DNA from: Bin87 sp965204685
GTDB taxonomy: Bacteria > Chloroflexota > Dehalococcoidia > Lucifugimonadales > UBA3495
Direction: 5' to 3'
Length of the DNA: 64,000 nucleotides
Assembly: GCA_965204685.1 (NCBI GenBank)
Contig: OZ242004.1
Coordinates: 2,418,001-2,482,000, forward strand
In this document: positions 45,833-53,708 of the stretch, piece by piece
Layout of the letters: each line of letters begins with the position of its first letter
Position numbering within the stretch: position 1 is the stretch's first letter
Program-made: the position numbers and the translations under genes
Notes under the pieces: generated by a model
What the model was told of the DNA's origin: nothing
Seen by the model: the letters and a program-made list of their open reading frames with translations, nothing else
Databases searched by the model: none

Positions 45833-46624
45833 ATGCCGTTTCCACCCACACCCAGAGAAATTTACAGGGACAACCCCCTGGAAGAAGTGATCCTCCAACT
45901 CAGGTTCCCAACGATCCTGAGCATCACGTCTGGCCCGCCAGTCCAATTCCAGGAGGAGATCCGTACCGAATACCCGTGGTATGCACAACAAGGACCGCCA
46001 GACCTACCTGACGTCCCGATGGAATTCCGGGAGATGATCCAAGGCTTCGGTGGGCCGCAGGTGCCACCCACGTACTTGTTCGAGACCGAAGATAGGACAC
46101 GCACGATTTCGCTGGCGCAAGACGCTGTGTCCGTGCAGGAGCGCCAGTACCATCAATGGAGCGACTTCCGCCGGGAGATCCAACGTGCAGAGGGCATATT
46201 GAGGGAAATATACGCCCCGGCTTTCTACACTCGAATTGGCCTGAGATACCGGGACGTACTCGACAGAACCCATTACGGCCTAGAAGCCATCCCTTGGTCA
46301 GAATTGCTAAACCCAATTTTCTTGGGCGTACTTGGTTCTCCCGAAATCCCTCAGGACGCGGTACAGCAATCCCAGTCTCAGGTGGTGCTCACCATCCCAG
46401 ATGTTGCCGGCGGTCAAGTCCTGTTGCAACACGGACTTGCCGCCAGAGACGGTGATGATCCATCCGTTTACCTTATCGACGCCGACTTCTTCACACACAG
46501 CAGGTGCGATTCTAATGATGCTTTCGACGCCGCAGACAAATTCAACAAGTGGGCCGGCCACCTATTTCGCTGGGCTATCACCGACGTCCTTCGTGAGAAG
46601 TTGCAGCCACACGGGGATGGGTAA
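45833..46624 (+). CDS. TIGR04255 family protein
   Basis: The protein has 263 residues from ATG 45833. The opening FPPTPREIYRDNPLEEVILQLRFP and the following FQEEIRTEYPWY are the conserved start of TIGR04255, a sporadically distributed family often found in accessory regions. Later parts (FYTRIGLRYRDVLDR, and a C-terminal helical end) fit full length. No signal peptide. Its stop overlaps the next ATG by eight bases, starting a coupled three-gene set. Function unknown. Confidence 0.75.
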   Translation: MPFPPTPREIYRDNPLEEVILQLRFPTILSITSGPPVQFQEEIRTEYPWYAQQGPPDLPDVPMEFREMIQGFGGPQVPPTYLFETEDRTRTISLAQDAVSVQERQYHQWSDFRREIQRAEGILREIYAPAFYTRIGLRYRDVLDRTHYGLEAIPWSELLNPIFLGVLGSPEIPQDAVQQSQSQVVLTIPDVAGGQVLLQHGLAARDGDDPSVYLIDADFFTHSRCDSNDAFDAADKFNKWAGHLFRWAITDVLREKLQPHGDG

Positions 46625-46910
46625 ACTCCGCGGCCATAACTTCGAAATGTTCGATGGTGAACGGACGCCGATAACCGCCATTCCGGATACCATCGAAGCG
46701 TCGCCATGGAAGAAGCGGTACCTGGCCTGTCTGCTGGCCATGTATATGCCGGAGGATGGCGTGGACGAAAATCTCGGCTCAGCCTTGGAATGCTGGAACT
46801 TCTACGTTGACCAACCTCCTGTTCCTGCCATCCCCGCAGCTCCACCAAGGACCGAGATGGTCAGGATAGTCGGTACACACACCAGCCCAGGCATCACGTT
46901 TGAGGATTGA
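46617..46910 (+). CDS. small hypothetical protein coupled to the TIGR04255 gene
   Basis: The protein has 97 residues. Its ATG overlaps the TIGR04255 stop. It begins MGKLRGHNFEMFDGERTPI and ends with a Pro-rich segment. The position and spacing (four bases to the next gene) indicate an operon member. I do not recognise it; an antitoxin or accessory role is possible but unsupported. Confidence 0.55.
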   Translation: MGKLRGHNFEMFDGERTPITAIPDTIEASPWKKRYLACLLAMYMPEDGVDENLGSALECWNFYVDQPPVPAIPAAPPRTEMVRIVGTHTSPGITFED

Positions 46911-46914
46911 GTGA

Positions 46915-47562
46915 GTGGCGACACCGCCCACATCACCGCCTTTCCAGGATAGGTTGCAGCAAGGGCAGGTCCTTCGCAACCTATATGAATTCGTACCAAC
47001 CGGCCTAACCGCCCCGGACGGGACCGCTCAGGTGACGAGGGTGGAACACCCGTTGGTAGTGGTCATGTCTCCGGAGTGCGACCTGATCAGCGATTACGAA
47101 GCCAGGAGCGCAAGTCCCACCAGCAATGTCAGCCAGCCACAACCCGGTGCCAACTTGCTGGAACATATACAGTGCTGCAAACTGTTCGAGGAAATCGACA
47201 TCAGAAGGCCGCACGGTCTGAACAGCGCTGCCTGGTCATTTGTCAAAACCAACCGGCATGAACGGTACCACATGATTGCACCGAGCGTGCTGGGACGCCC
47301 CGACAATGCGCCGCCGCTCTATTTGGACTTCAAGCGGGTCTTGAGCGTCTCAACGGCGTATCTATACCAGTTGCTGAATGCCGGTGGCGTAGAACTGGAC
47401 AAGGTAATCAAGCCTCCGTGGATCCACCAATTAATCCAACGATGTTACGGATTCCAAGCTCGCGTCTGCGTGCCCGACCCGACCGATACACGCACATCTG
47501 CCCAAATCCAAGAGACCGCAGCCAGCGCGAGCGGTGGGGACGGAACGGTTAGCCAATCCTAG
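46915..47562 (+). CDS. hypothetical protein, third gene of the TIGR04255 module
   Basis: The protein has 215 residues from GTG 46915. It contains VVMSPECDLISDYEAR near residue 50 and a Cys-rich IQCCKLFEEID segment near 85. A Ser/Ala-rich tail follows. The PECDL motif with acidic neighbours could be a metal or catalytic site, but no family can be named. It follows the preceding gene after four bases. Confidence 0.6.
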   Translation: MATPPTSPPFQDRLQQGQVLRNLYEFVPTGLTAPDGTAQVTRVEHPLVVVMSPECDLISDYEARSASPTSNVSQPQPGANLLEHIQCCKLFEEIDIRRPHGLNSAAWSFVKTNRHERYHMIAPSVLGRPDNAPPLYLDFKRVLSVSTAYLYQLLNAGGVELDKVIKPPWIHQLIQRCYGFQARVCVPDPTDTRTSAQIQETAASASGGDGTVSQS

Positions 47563-47736
47563 GACAGTCCGATGAGCACGGAGACGGGCGTCGCTAACAG
47601 GTTGCCACGACACTGAATGCCGACACGTCTGCACGACCACAGAACTGACACTCCTCTGGCATGGAATACTGATCACTAAGACGATCTGGTTTTCAGCGGT
47701 TTGATTTAACGACAGTCGATGCGGGGACCCAACGTA

Positions 47737-47985
47737 ATGCCATACTTTCGAGTCAACAAGACGGACCCAAGCCACGAGGTGCACAGCCACGATTGTGGTC
47801 ATCTGCCACAACCTACCAACCGGTATCGGTTCAAAGCATTGTCATTTGCTGCCGCTGTCAGAAAAGCAGGCCGATATTTCGGGAACGCTGACTATTGTGG
47901 ACACTGTGTAAACCAAATCGAAGAAACCGCACGGCGCAACGTCCGGCGCTCAGTGCGGAGGCCTAGACGCATACGCTTCCAATGA
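47737..47985 (+). CDS. small basic hypothetical protein with Cys/His residues
   Basis: The protein has 82 residues from ATG 47737; an upstream ATG at 47719 is possible. HSHDCGHLPQP and YCGHCVNQIEE could form a zinc site, and the C-terminus is very Arg-rich. Such small proteins occur widely near recombinases. Function unknown. Confidence 0.5.
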   Translation: MPYFRVNKTDPSHEVHSHDCGHLPQPTNRYRFKALSFAAAVRKAGRYFGNADYCGHCVNQIEETARRNVRRSVRRPRRIRFQ

Positions 47986-48091
47986 AAAATCTCATCGGGA
48001 ATCTTCGCAGGGGCTTCTGACCAAGTCGAGCGAGAAACGACTTGAAGCTCCGGGAAAGATCTTCAGCGCGCATCATTTCCGGAACACTGAT

Positions 48092-48346
48092 TCAACGAAG
48101 CTCTCGGACCGCGCGGAAGTCCCGCTCCGACGAGACGGCGTCATCAACCAGCTGCGCGACCGCCGGCCATTCCGAACTGGAGTCGCCAGGCCCCATATAC
48201 GTCCGCGCCACCGGGTACGCCAAGCATACGAGGTCCGGAGAAGCATACGTTGAGAAGCGGCCCAGGCGAGCCATCTGGCAACACCCGGGCCGCTCTGTGG
48301 CAGCAAGAGCCCACCGCGCATCAGGCGACGTCGAACTCACCTCCAC
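48092..48346 (-). CDS. doubtful small ORF downstream of the recombinase fragment
   Basis: The protein has 84 residues and overlaps the 3' end of the recombinase fragment gene by 26 bases. The C-terminal part SSEWPAVAQLVDDAVSSERDF loosely resembles the serine recombinase segment that follows the active site, so it could be a remnant of another recombinase. The evidence is weak. Apart from it, the stretch 47986-48320 holds nothing I can support. Confidence 0.25.
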   Translation of the reverse strand: MEVSSTSPDARWALAATERPGCCQMARLGRFSTYASPDLVCLAYPVARTYMGPGDSSSEWPAVAQLVDDAVSSERDFRAVRELR

Positions 48347-48797
48347 CCAGGGCCGTCAGCAGGTCGTCCAGCCGGACCTCCACCACGGCATCCGAGGCCG
48401 ACACCACCCGAACGCCCAGGTCCTCAAACGTGCGGCGCAGGCGAGCCAAGTCGGCCGGACGTCGGCTCAGCCGAGAGTACGACCACACCAGCACGTAATC
48501 AAACCCACGATTTTCCACGGCAGCGTCGGCCAGCAGCTGAGCCAGCTCCGGCAACCCGGTGTTGGTCGAGCCGGTGTCCACGTACCAGCGGACGACCTCA
48601 TAGCCGCTGCTTTCAGCGAAACGGCTGACCGCCTTCTGCTGCTCCAGGAGCCGACGAGCGCTGTCTGCATCCGCGGCAGCCACCCGCAGGTACGCCACCG
48701 CCCGCTGAAGCTCCTGACCCTTGCGGGACACCCGGGAGTAGAGCGCAAAGCGCTCCGGCTCCGGCGTTCCACTCGTTTCGTTCATTTCTTCACTCAC
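48321..48797 (-). CDS. serine recombinase N-terminal-domain protein with altered active site
   Basis: The protein has 158 residues from GTG 48797, preceded by AAGGAGG. The resolvase domain is clear: YEVVRWYVDTGSTNTGLPELAQLL, then FDYVLVWSYSRLSRRP. In the position of the nucleophile (YxRVS) it has YLRVA (36-40), so the catalytic Ser is Ala40. A second YSRVSRKGQ sequence lies at 20-28, just upstream, and may be a relic or a substitute. The protein ends before any DNA-binding or zinc-ribbon domain; these are encoded divergently at 48923. It could be a control protein rather than an active enzyme. Confidence 0.7.
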   Translation of the reverse strand: MSEEMNETSGTPEPERFALYSRVSRKGQELQRAVAYLRVAAADADSARRLLEQQKAVSRFAESSGYEVVRWYVDTGSTNTGLPELAQLLADAAVENRGFDYVLVWSYSRLSRRPADLARLRRTFEDLGVRVVSASDAVVEVRLDDLLTALGGGEFDVA

Positions 48798-48922
48798 GAC
48801 AAATCCTCCTTCCTCCGAAAATCGGTACACTGGCTACAGACCGAACGCGTCAGTGAACGCCCAAGCCTGATTTACAATGGAGATACACGGCATCGCTCAC
48901 ACCCTTCAGACAGGAGCGCAAA

Positions 48923-49405
48923 ATGACAACCGCTACGGCGCCAGCCTTTCCCATCGACACCCTGCTCACCTGTGCCAGGTGCGGAGGCGAGATCAAGCTG
49001 GGCCAGGACCCGGAACCCCGGTACACCTGCCCGAACTCGTGCGTGCCGTCCTTCCGACCCAGCGAGCTGAACCGACTGCTGATCCGTGAGATCACGCGAG
49101 TCGTCATCACCGACAGCACGTTCCCGATGCTCAGGGACCGGTTCTTCAACACGCTGGCCGAGGCAGGCGCCGCGGACGGCAGTCCGTCCGACGACGAGAT
49201 CCGCCGGCTCGCCACGGACCCGGACACCTTCCTTGCAGAAAATGAGACGCCGGCAGCATCCGAACTGCTGGGCGCCTTCATCGACCGCATTGAGCTGGAC
49301 GCCAAGCGGGCAACGATCCAGTACGCCGCGGAGTTGCCGTCGGGGTCCGACCTGTCCGGCTCACGGAGCCAGCAGGTGGCGATACCAGGGTCAGTGACGA
49401 GCTGA
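48923..49405 (+). CDS. serine recombinase C-terminal zinc-ribbon/coiled-coil fragment
   Basis: The protein has 160 residues from ATG 48923, preceded by CAGGAG. LLTCARCGGEIKLG and YTCPNSC form the zinc ribbon of large serine recombinases. It is followed by a helical part and a closing AFIDRIELDAKRATIQYAAELP, the usual C-terminal end. No catalytic domain is present. It is transcribed away from the N-terminal-domain gene 125 bases to its left, so the two cannot be a simple frameshifted gene. They may form a two-part recombinase or be debris of an older element. Confidence 0.65.
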   Translation: MTTATAPAFPIDTLLTCARCGGEIKLGQDPEPRYTCPNSCVPSFRPSELNRLLIREITRVVITDSTFPMLRDRFFNTLAEAGAADGSPSDDEIRRLATDPDTFLAENETPAASELLGAFIDRIELDAKRATIQYAAELPSGSDLSGSRSQQVAIPGSVTS

Positions 49406-49412
49406 CGAACCA

Positions 49413-49619
49413 TCATGAGTCCGCCGGCTCAGCCTCTTGCCGGGAGCGGTGATAGGCCCGCGCGGCCATGCGACCGAATTGGTCCATCACCAGGGTCCAC
49501 TGGGCGTCGGGGTCAGCGCCGACGATGCCCAAGGCCTTGCCCACCGGGTCTTGTTTGGGGGCCATGTCGGCGGCGGAAAGCAGGGGCAGTTGCCTCGGCT
49601 CCCGATCAGCGCGCGTCAT
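49413..49619 (-). CDS. small hypothetical protein
   Basis: The protein has 68 residues from the ATG at 49619, preceded by GGAGGTA. It begins MTRADREPRQLPLL and has a helical C-terminus (WTLVMDQFGRMAARAYHRSRQEAEP). It is convergent with the recombinase C-terminal gene, seven bases away. No family recognised. Confidence 0.55.
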   Translation of the reverse strand: MTRADREPRQLPLLSAADMAPKQDPVGKALGIVGADPDAQWTLVMDQFGRMAARAYHRSRQEAEPADS

Positions 49620-49949
49620 TGCCGTACCTCCATGAGATTGGGGGACCGGCACGCGGGCGAGCCAGATGGCGCACAAAAGGGGCGAAATCCTTGCAAATAT
49701 AAAGAACGCGCCCCTAAAATGGCGCGCAAGCGCACCAGATCCCTGGGGGTCCAAGGGCTGCGCGAGGGGTCGTCGGGAGTGCTAGTCCCGGCGGCCTCGC
49801 TTTAATGCCGCCCTCAGCCACAGAAATGATAGCCGGCGAGATTACCGGGCGTCAATCAAAAAGTGTCACCAAAAAGAGGGGGTGTACGAGCAGCTATCGT
49901 TAATAGGTATATCCCAATTTTTTACCCGGCACGCCGAACCCCGGTTTTG
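49620..49949. other. intergenic stretch before the second zinc-ribbon gene
   Basis: About 330 bases with GC-rich short inverted segments near 49740-49800 and an AT-rich end. No coding frame or RNA gene that I can support. Confidence 0.4.
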
Positions 49950-49978
49950 TTGACAGGTAAGATTACGTATGGTAATGT
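49950..49978 (+). promoter_or_regulatory. strong sigma-70-type promoter for the zinc-ribbon/recombinase unit
   Basis: TTGACA (49950-49955), a 17-base spacer and TAATGT (49973-49978), 28 bases before the ATG at 50007. AAGGAGG follows at about 49996-50002 as ribosome site. Confidence 0.65.
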
Positions 49979-50006
49979 TACCGGCGAATCCGGTCAAGGA
50001 GGAACC

Positions 50007-50222
50007 ATGGCCTATGTGATGATCGAAGGTTATCTATGCGAACGCTGCGGCTACCGCTGGGGCACCAGAAGCGGAACCGGGTTCCGCACTCAACCGGACC
50101 CGGCCCACTGTCCCAAGTGCAAGACCAAATACTGGAACAGCCCCCGACGCAAGGAGATGCCCCTTGACCGACAGGCCAAGCCGTGGACCAGCAAACCGTC
50201 CGTAACCGCCAAGGCCGCGTAG
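50007..50222 (+). CDS. small zinc-ribbon (rubredoxin-like) protein, copy 2
   Basis: The protein has 71 residues from ATG 50007. MIEGYLCERCGYRWG and HCPKCKTKYWNSPRR form the two CxxC knuckles. It is paralogous to the 31282 protein at the other end of the element cargo. It lies 50 bases before the integrase gene under the same likely promoter, so it may be a regulator or directionality partner of the integrase. That role is a guess from position. Confidence 0.7.
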   Translation: MAYVMIEGYLCERCGYRWGTRSGTGFRTQPDPAHCPKCKTKYWNSPRRKEMPLDRQAKPWTSKPSVTAKAA

Positions 50223-50272
50223 CAGCTAGCACAACACTGCGCGACCCTACGCACCGACCCAGGAGAAGTGCA

Positions 50273-51940
50273 ATGCTTGATCTGAAGTACAACGGCGACT
50301 CCAACCCCAACACCCACCTCATTTTCGACCGACCGGACGCCCCCATCCGAGTCGCCATCTACGCCCGCGTCTCCAGCGACGGACAGGACATCAACAACTC
50401 CGTCCAAAAACAGATCGCAGAGTGCGAAAAGTACGCCCGAGAACACAACATGGTGGTCGTCGCCACCTACGTCGACGAGGCCCTCACCGGACGGACGGAC
50501 AACCGCCCCCGCTTCCAGGAGATGGTGGCGGACACCAACGCCAAGGAAAAGCCGTTCGACGTGATCCTGGTCTGGAAGTTCGGGCGTTTCGCACGCCACC
50601 GCGTTGACAGCGCCGTCTACAAGAACCGGCTCAAGAAACGCGGCGTCCGCATTATCTCCATCCAGGAGAAGACCGACGATACTCCTGCGGGCCGTCTCAT
50701 GGAGAACATCATCGAGGACATTGACGAGTTCTACTCCGACAACCTCAGCGAGGAAGTCCGCTATGGCCAGCGTAAGGTTGCCGAGCGTGGTTTCTGGCCC
50801 GGCAACCGGGCGCCCTACGGCTACAACCTGCAAAAGGTTCAAGAGGAAGACGGCAACGCCTACCACAACATCTTCGTAATCGACCCAGTTGCCGCGCCCA
50901 TCGTGCGGCGCATCGTCGCAGAAGCCAAAGCCGGCCACAGCCAGACGGAAATCCGGGACGGTTTGGATGAGGACGGCATCCCGCCCCCTGAACCGTTCAC
51001 CGGCAGAGCCAAGTCCGAAAAGTGGGCCTGCAACACCATCTCGGACATCATCCACGACCGAAAATACGGCGGCCTCATCATCTGGGGCGAGAGCTCCACA
51101 AGCGGGCTGCCTCCCGTGGTGGCACCGGGCAGACACGAAGCCATCGTCGACCTGAAAGACCTCGAGGAAGCCGCCCGTGTCATGGCCAGCAAGGTTCTCG
51201 AGGTCACCCACCCCAGGCAGACCGGCAGCGTCTACATACTGAGCGGGCTCCTGATCTGCAAGAATTGCGACAAGAGCATGGGCGTCAGGCCCAGCAAGAA
51301 CCAGAGTTCACGATACCAACAGTGCTGGACCCGACGGCACTACGGCGTGGAAGTCTGCAAGTGTCCGAACCTGAACGTCCAGAGGATGGAAGAAAAGGTT
51401 TTGTCCGCTGTCCTGAACGACATCCTCTGCCCCAGCAACGTGCAGCAGGCCATGACCGTCATGGCCGAGGAACTGACCGGTCCCTATGAGGAGCAGAACT
51501 CCCGCATCCGAGCCATCGAAAAAGAGCTTACGGATGTGACCAACCGACGAGCCCGCGTGATGGACGCCTACGAAGACGGCACCTACACCGCTCAGGAATT
51601 CACCAAGCGGATCACGCCGCTCCGACAGCGAGAGGCCGACCTGAGGCAGAGCCTGACCGAAGCCACCCGTGACATCGAAGACCAGACCGCACTGCTGGCC
51701 AGGCCCGAGGAAATACTCGCTTTCACGACCCAAGTGGCCGACTTTATCAAGCACTCGCCGCCCAAAGAGACCAAACAGATGCTCAAGCGGTTCATCAAGT
51801 GCATCTGGATCGAGCCTGGGAAAGGCACCATCGTTTACCGCATCCCGCTGCCCAGCGATGCCAAACGCCCCCAAGCAACTGAACTGGTACTGGATCTTGA
51901 CGATCCAGTACCGCCTATTAACCGCGAGACCCCGAGGTAA
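50273..51940 (+). CDS. large serine recombinase (integrase)
   Basis: The protein has 555 residues from ATG 50273, preceded by AGGAGAAG. The resolvase domain starts IRVAIYARVSSDGQ, with the probable nucleophile Ser34. Then come VDEALTGRTDNRPRFQEM and ILVWKFGRFARHR. The recombinase domain (GFWPGNRAPYGYNL) follows. A zinc ribbon (LLICKNCDKSMG ... VEVCKCP, about 320-365) and a coiled coil precede the C-terminal IYRIPLP strand. It would integrate and, with a partner, excise the element. The putative attR lies 148 bases beyond its stop. Confidence 0.92.
   Translation: MLDLKYNGDSNPNTHLIFDRPDAPIRVAIYARVSSDGQDINNSVQKQIAECEKYAREHNMVVVATYVDEALTGRTDNRPRFQEMVADTNAKEKPFDVILVWKFGRFARHRVDSAVYKNRLKKRGVRIISIQEKTDDTPAGRLMENIIEDIDEFYSDNLSEEVRYGQRKVAERGFWPGNRAPYGYNLQKVQEEDGNAYHNIFVIDPVAAPIVRRIVAEAKAGHSQTEIRDGLDEDGIPPPEPFTGRAKSEKWACNTISDIIHDRKYGGLIIWGESSTSGLPPVVAPGRHEAIVDLKDLEEAARVMASKVLEVTHPRQTGSVYILSGLLICKNCDKSMGVRPSKNQSSRYQQCWTRRHYGVEVCKCPNLNVQRMEEKVLSAVLNDILCPSNVQQAMTVMAEELTGPYEEQNSRIRAIEKELTDVTNRRARVMDAYEDGTYTAQEFTKRITPLRQREADLRQSLTEATRDIEDQTALLARPEEILAFTTQVADFIKHSPPKETKQMLKRFIKCIWIEPGKGTIVYRIPLPSDAKRPQATELVLDLDDPVPPINRETPR
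51886..51912. repeat. inverted repeat at the 3' end of the integrase gene
   Basis: GGTACTGGATC and GATCCAGTACC pair perfectly over 11 bp with a TTGAC loop, inside the last codons of the integrase gene. There is no T-run. It may be a hairpin influencing transcription end or an accessory protein site. Confidence 0.7.
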
Positions 51941-52087
51941 CGGGGAGGTCCGGGCCGCAGCTCCCAGGATAGTGGCGTCTCCTGTGGCCTTTGAGACCGC
52001 GCCGGTTAGGTTCCTGGGTGGTGGCCGGCGGCGGTCCCGGTTGTCGCAGGGCCGGTTATGCGATTTTGGTGCTAACGGATGGCCGTG

Positions 52088-52111
52088 AACGACCGGATGG
52101 CTCTGGCTGAA
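52088..52111. other. putative attR of the 23.7-kb serine-integrase element
   Basis: The site reads AACGACC, GGAT, GGCTCTGGCTGAA, the partner of the site at 28396-28419. Both inner sides also continue with GTTAGC and CACGGCC blocks (inverted here), though in different order. The outer arm marks the return to backbone sequence. It lies 148 bases after the integrase stop. Confidence 0.75.
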
Positions 52112-52620
52112 ACGAGTTACACCTGACGGGGATATTATGGAACAGGCGTTCGTCTATGTCAAGGAGGTGTTTGCCTCAGGCGTACCCGGTTTCAAAAGCA
52201 GAGGGACGTTTTACCGGGATAAACAGGATGAACGGGATGGACAGGATGATTCCAGTTTGGGCTTGACCGGCGACGGGCTCAACCCGGCGCCGGCTCATCT
52301 CATGGTGAGCGAGTGCCCCGGGTGACGAGATTGCCGCCCCCGCATCAAGTGCGGGGTCGCAATGACACCTTCCCGGCAAGTCTGAACAGTTGCGTTCGCT
52401 CAAGTAGCGTTCGGTTTCAGGGAGTTGCATTGCAGGGATGGACAGGATAGACGGGATTTTTAGATGCAGGGGGTTCCTGGATTCCGGCGAAAGCCGGAAT
52501 GACGGTCCGAACTGCATAAGTCATATCTGAACACATACATCAAGACGTCTCAAATGGACGCAGGGGGGCGACTTTGCTAAACTTTCGCTCACTACAGATT
52601 TACGCTCAGGAGCGTTCGCA
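52112..52620. repeat. repeat-rich backbone spacer right of attR
   Basis: A 14-base direct repeat GGGATGGACAGGAT occurs at 52234-52247 and 52435-52448. ATTCCGGC GAAA GCCGGAAT forms a hairpin at 52481-52500 followed by GACGG, a widely dispersed bacterial repeat type. GTCGCAATGACA near 52346 matches the end of REP-like elements such as that at 4188. I see no gene here; a short open frame from 52137 is rejected. Confidence 0.6.
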
Positions 52621-53544
52621 ATGAAGAAAGTCGTCAGCGAAATCAGCGGCGTGGTATTCAGCCTGCCCTGGCTGGTTGCCCGCGACGAGGGCCTGTTCGA
52701 AGCCGAAGGTATCGATATGGAATTCGTCACCGCGCTGAACAGCGGCAAGGTGACGCCCACCGAGAATCCGGAAGAAGTGAACCCGATCCTCGGCCACGTG
52801 GCATTTGAGGATGCCCAGGTATCAATCTACCGCGCTTGAGAGGAAGGTCAGGTCCGTCGGGCCTATGAAAGCAAACAGGGCGCCCGCATCATCGCCCTCC
52901 GTTCGGCAGTCGCCACTCAAGCCATCCTGGTGCATCCGGATTCCCCCCACTACTATCCCGGGACGCTGGGCAACAAGCCGGTGGCGGTGCAGTTCCACGC
53001 CGGTTCCCACTACGTCGCGCTGCGGCTGTTGTCGGGTTACCTGCCCGAAGACAAGATCAAGCTGGTCCATTACGGGTCCCCGCAGTTCCGGTTCGAGGCT
53101 CTGATGAACGGCGAGGTCGCGGCCGCCGCCCTGATGGAGCCCTGGATCACCCTGGCCGAAAAACTGGGCTGCCGGCCCGTGTGCGAAGGTCACTACCTGG
53201 GCGCCGAGAACGCCAGCGACAATATGGACGAGGAGACCTTCGCCGCCATCAACCGGGCCGTGGCCGAAGCGGTGGACCGGATCAACGCCGACAAGCGCAA
53301 GTACCTCCGGTATCTCATTGACGATCCGCGGTTCGCCGCGGTGGCCGGCCGCTTCGGCGGCATCACGCCTGAGGACTTCCACCTGCCCCGGCTGCGCTAC
53401 TCCTACAACACCCCTTACACCGACGAGATCGTTGAGGACACCTACCACTGGATGGTGCGCTGGGGCCTGCTGGACGGGGCTGCCTGCAGCGCGGATCTGG
53501 TGGACAATCGACTGGCCGAACCAGCCGTCGCAGCCGACGATTAG
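52621..53544 (+). pseudogene. NMT1/THI5-like ABC substrate-binding protein interrupted by an in-frame TGA
   Basis: One continuous frame of 307 codons is broken only by TGA at 52837-52839. The first part reads GVVFSLPWLVARDEGLFEAEGID, typical of NMT1/THI5-like binding proteins. The second continues EEGQVRRAYESKQGARIIALRS, then LGNKPVAVQFHAGSHYVALRLL and AALMEPWITLAEKLG. No base is missing, so this is a nonsense codon, not a frameshift. There is no signal peptide. It lies upstream of a ThDP decarboxylase pair. Either a recent pseudogene, a sequencing error, or a recoded TGA (see findings). Confidence 0.78.
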
Positions 53545-53708
53545 CCGGGTGGCTGCGCCGACCCGGTAGGTCGTTTCCATACGCCGAAGATCTCAATATC
53601 AAGCGTCGCCGGTCTCAGCGGTTGACGCGAAAAAGCGCGCCGGGTATACCTGATCGCGGCAACCCGGCGCTCCCGTTTGCCCCAAACATTTCGAGGCAGG
53701 TACCACCT

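Noticed and set aside
28396..52111. tRNA-gene insertion of the element by a tyrosine integrase
   Set aside because: No tRNA fragment or long direct repeat is present at either end, and the only intact integrase is of the serine type.
52137..52325. 62-codon ORF between attR and the binding-protein gene
   Set aside because: It consists mostly of dispersed repeat sequence (GGGATGGACAGGAT) and has no ribosome site.
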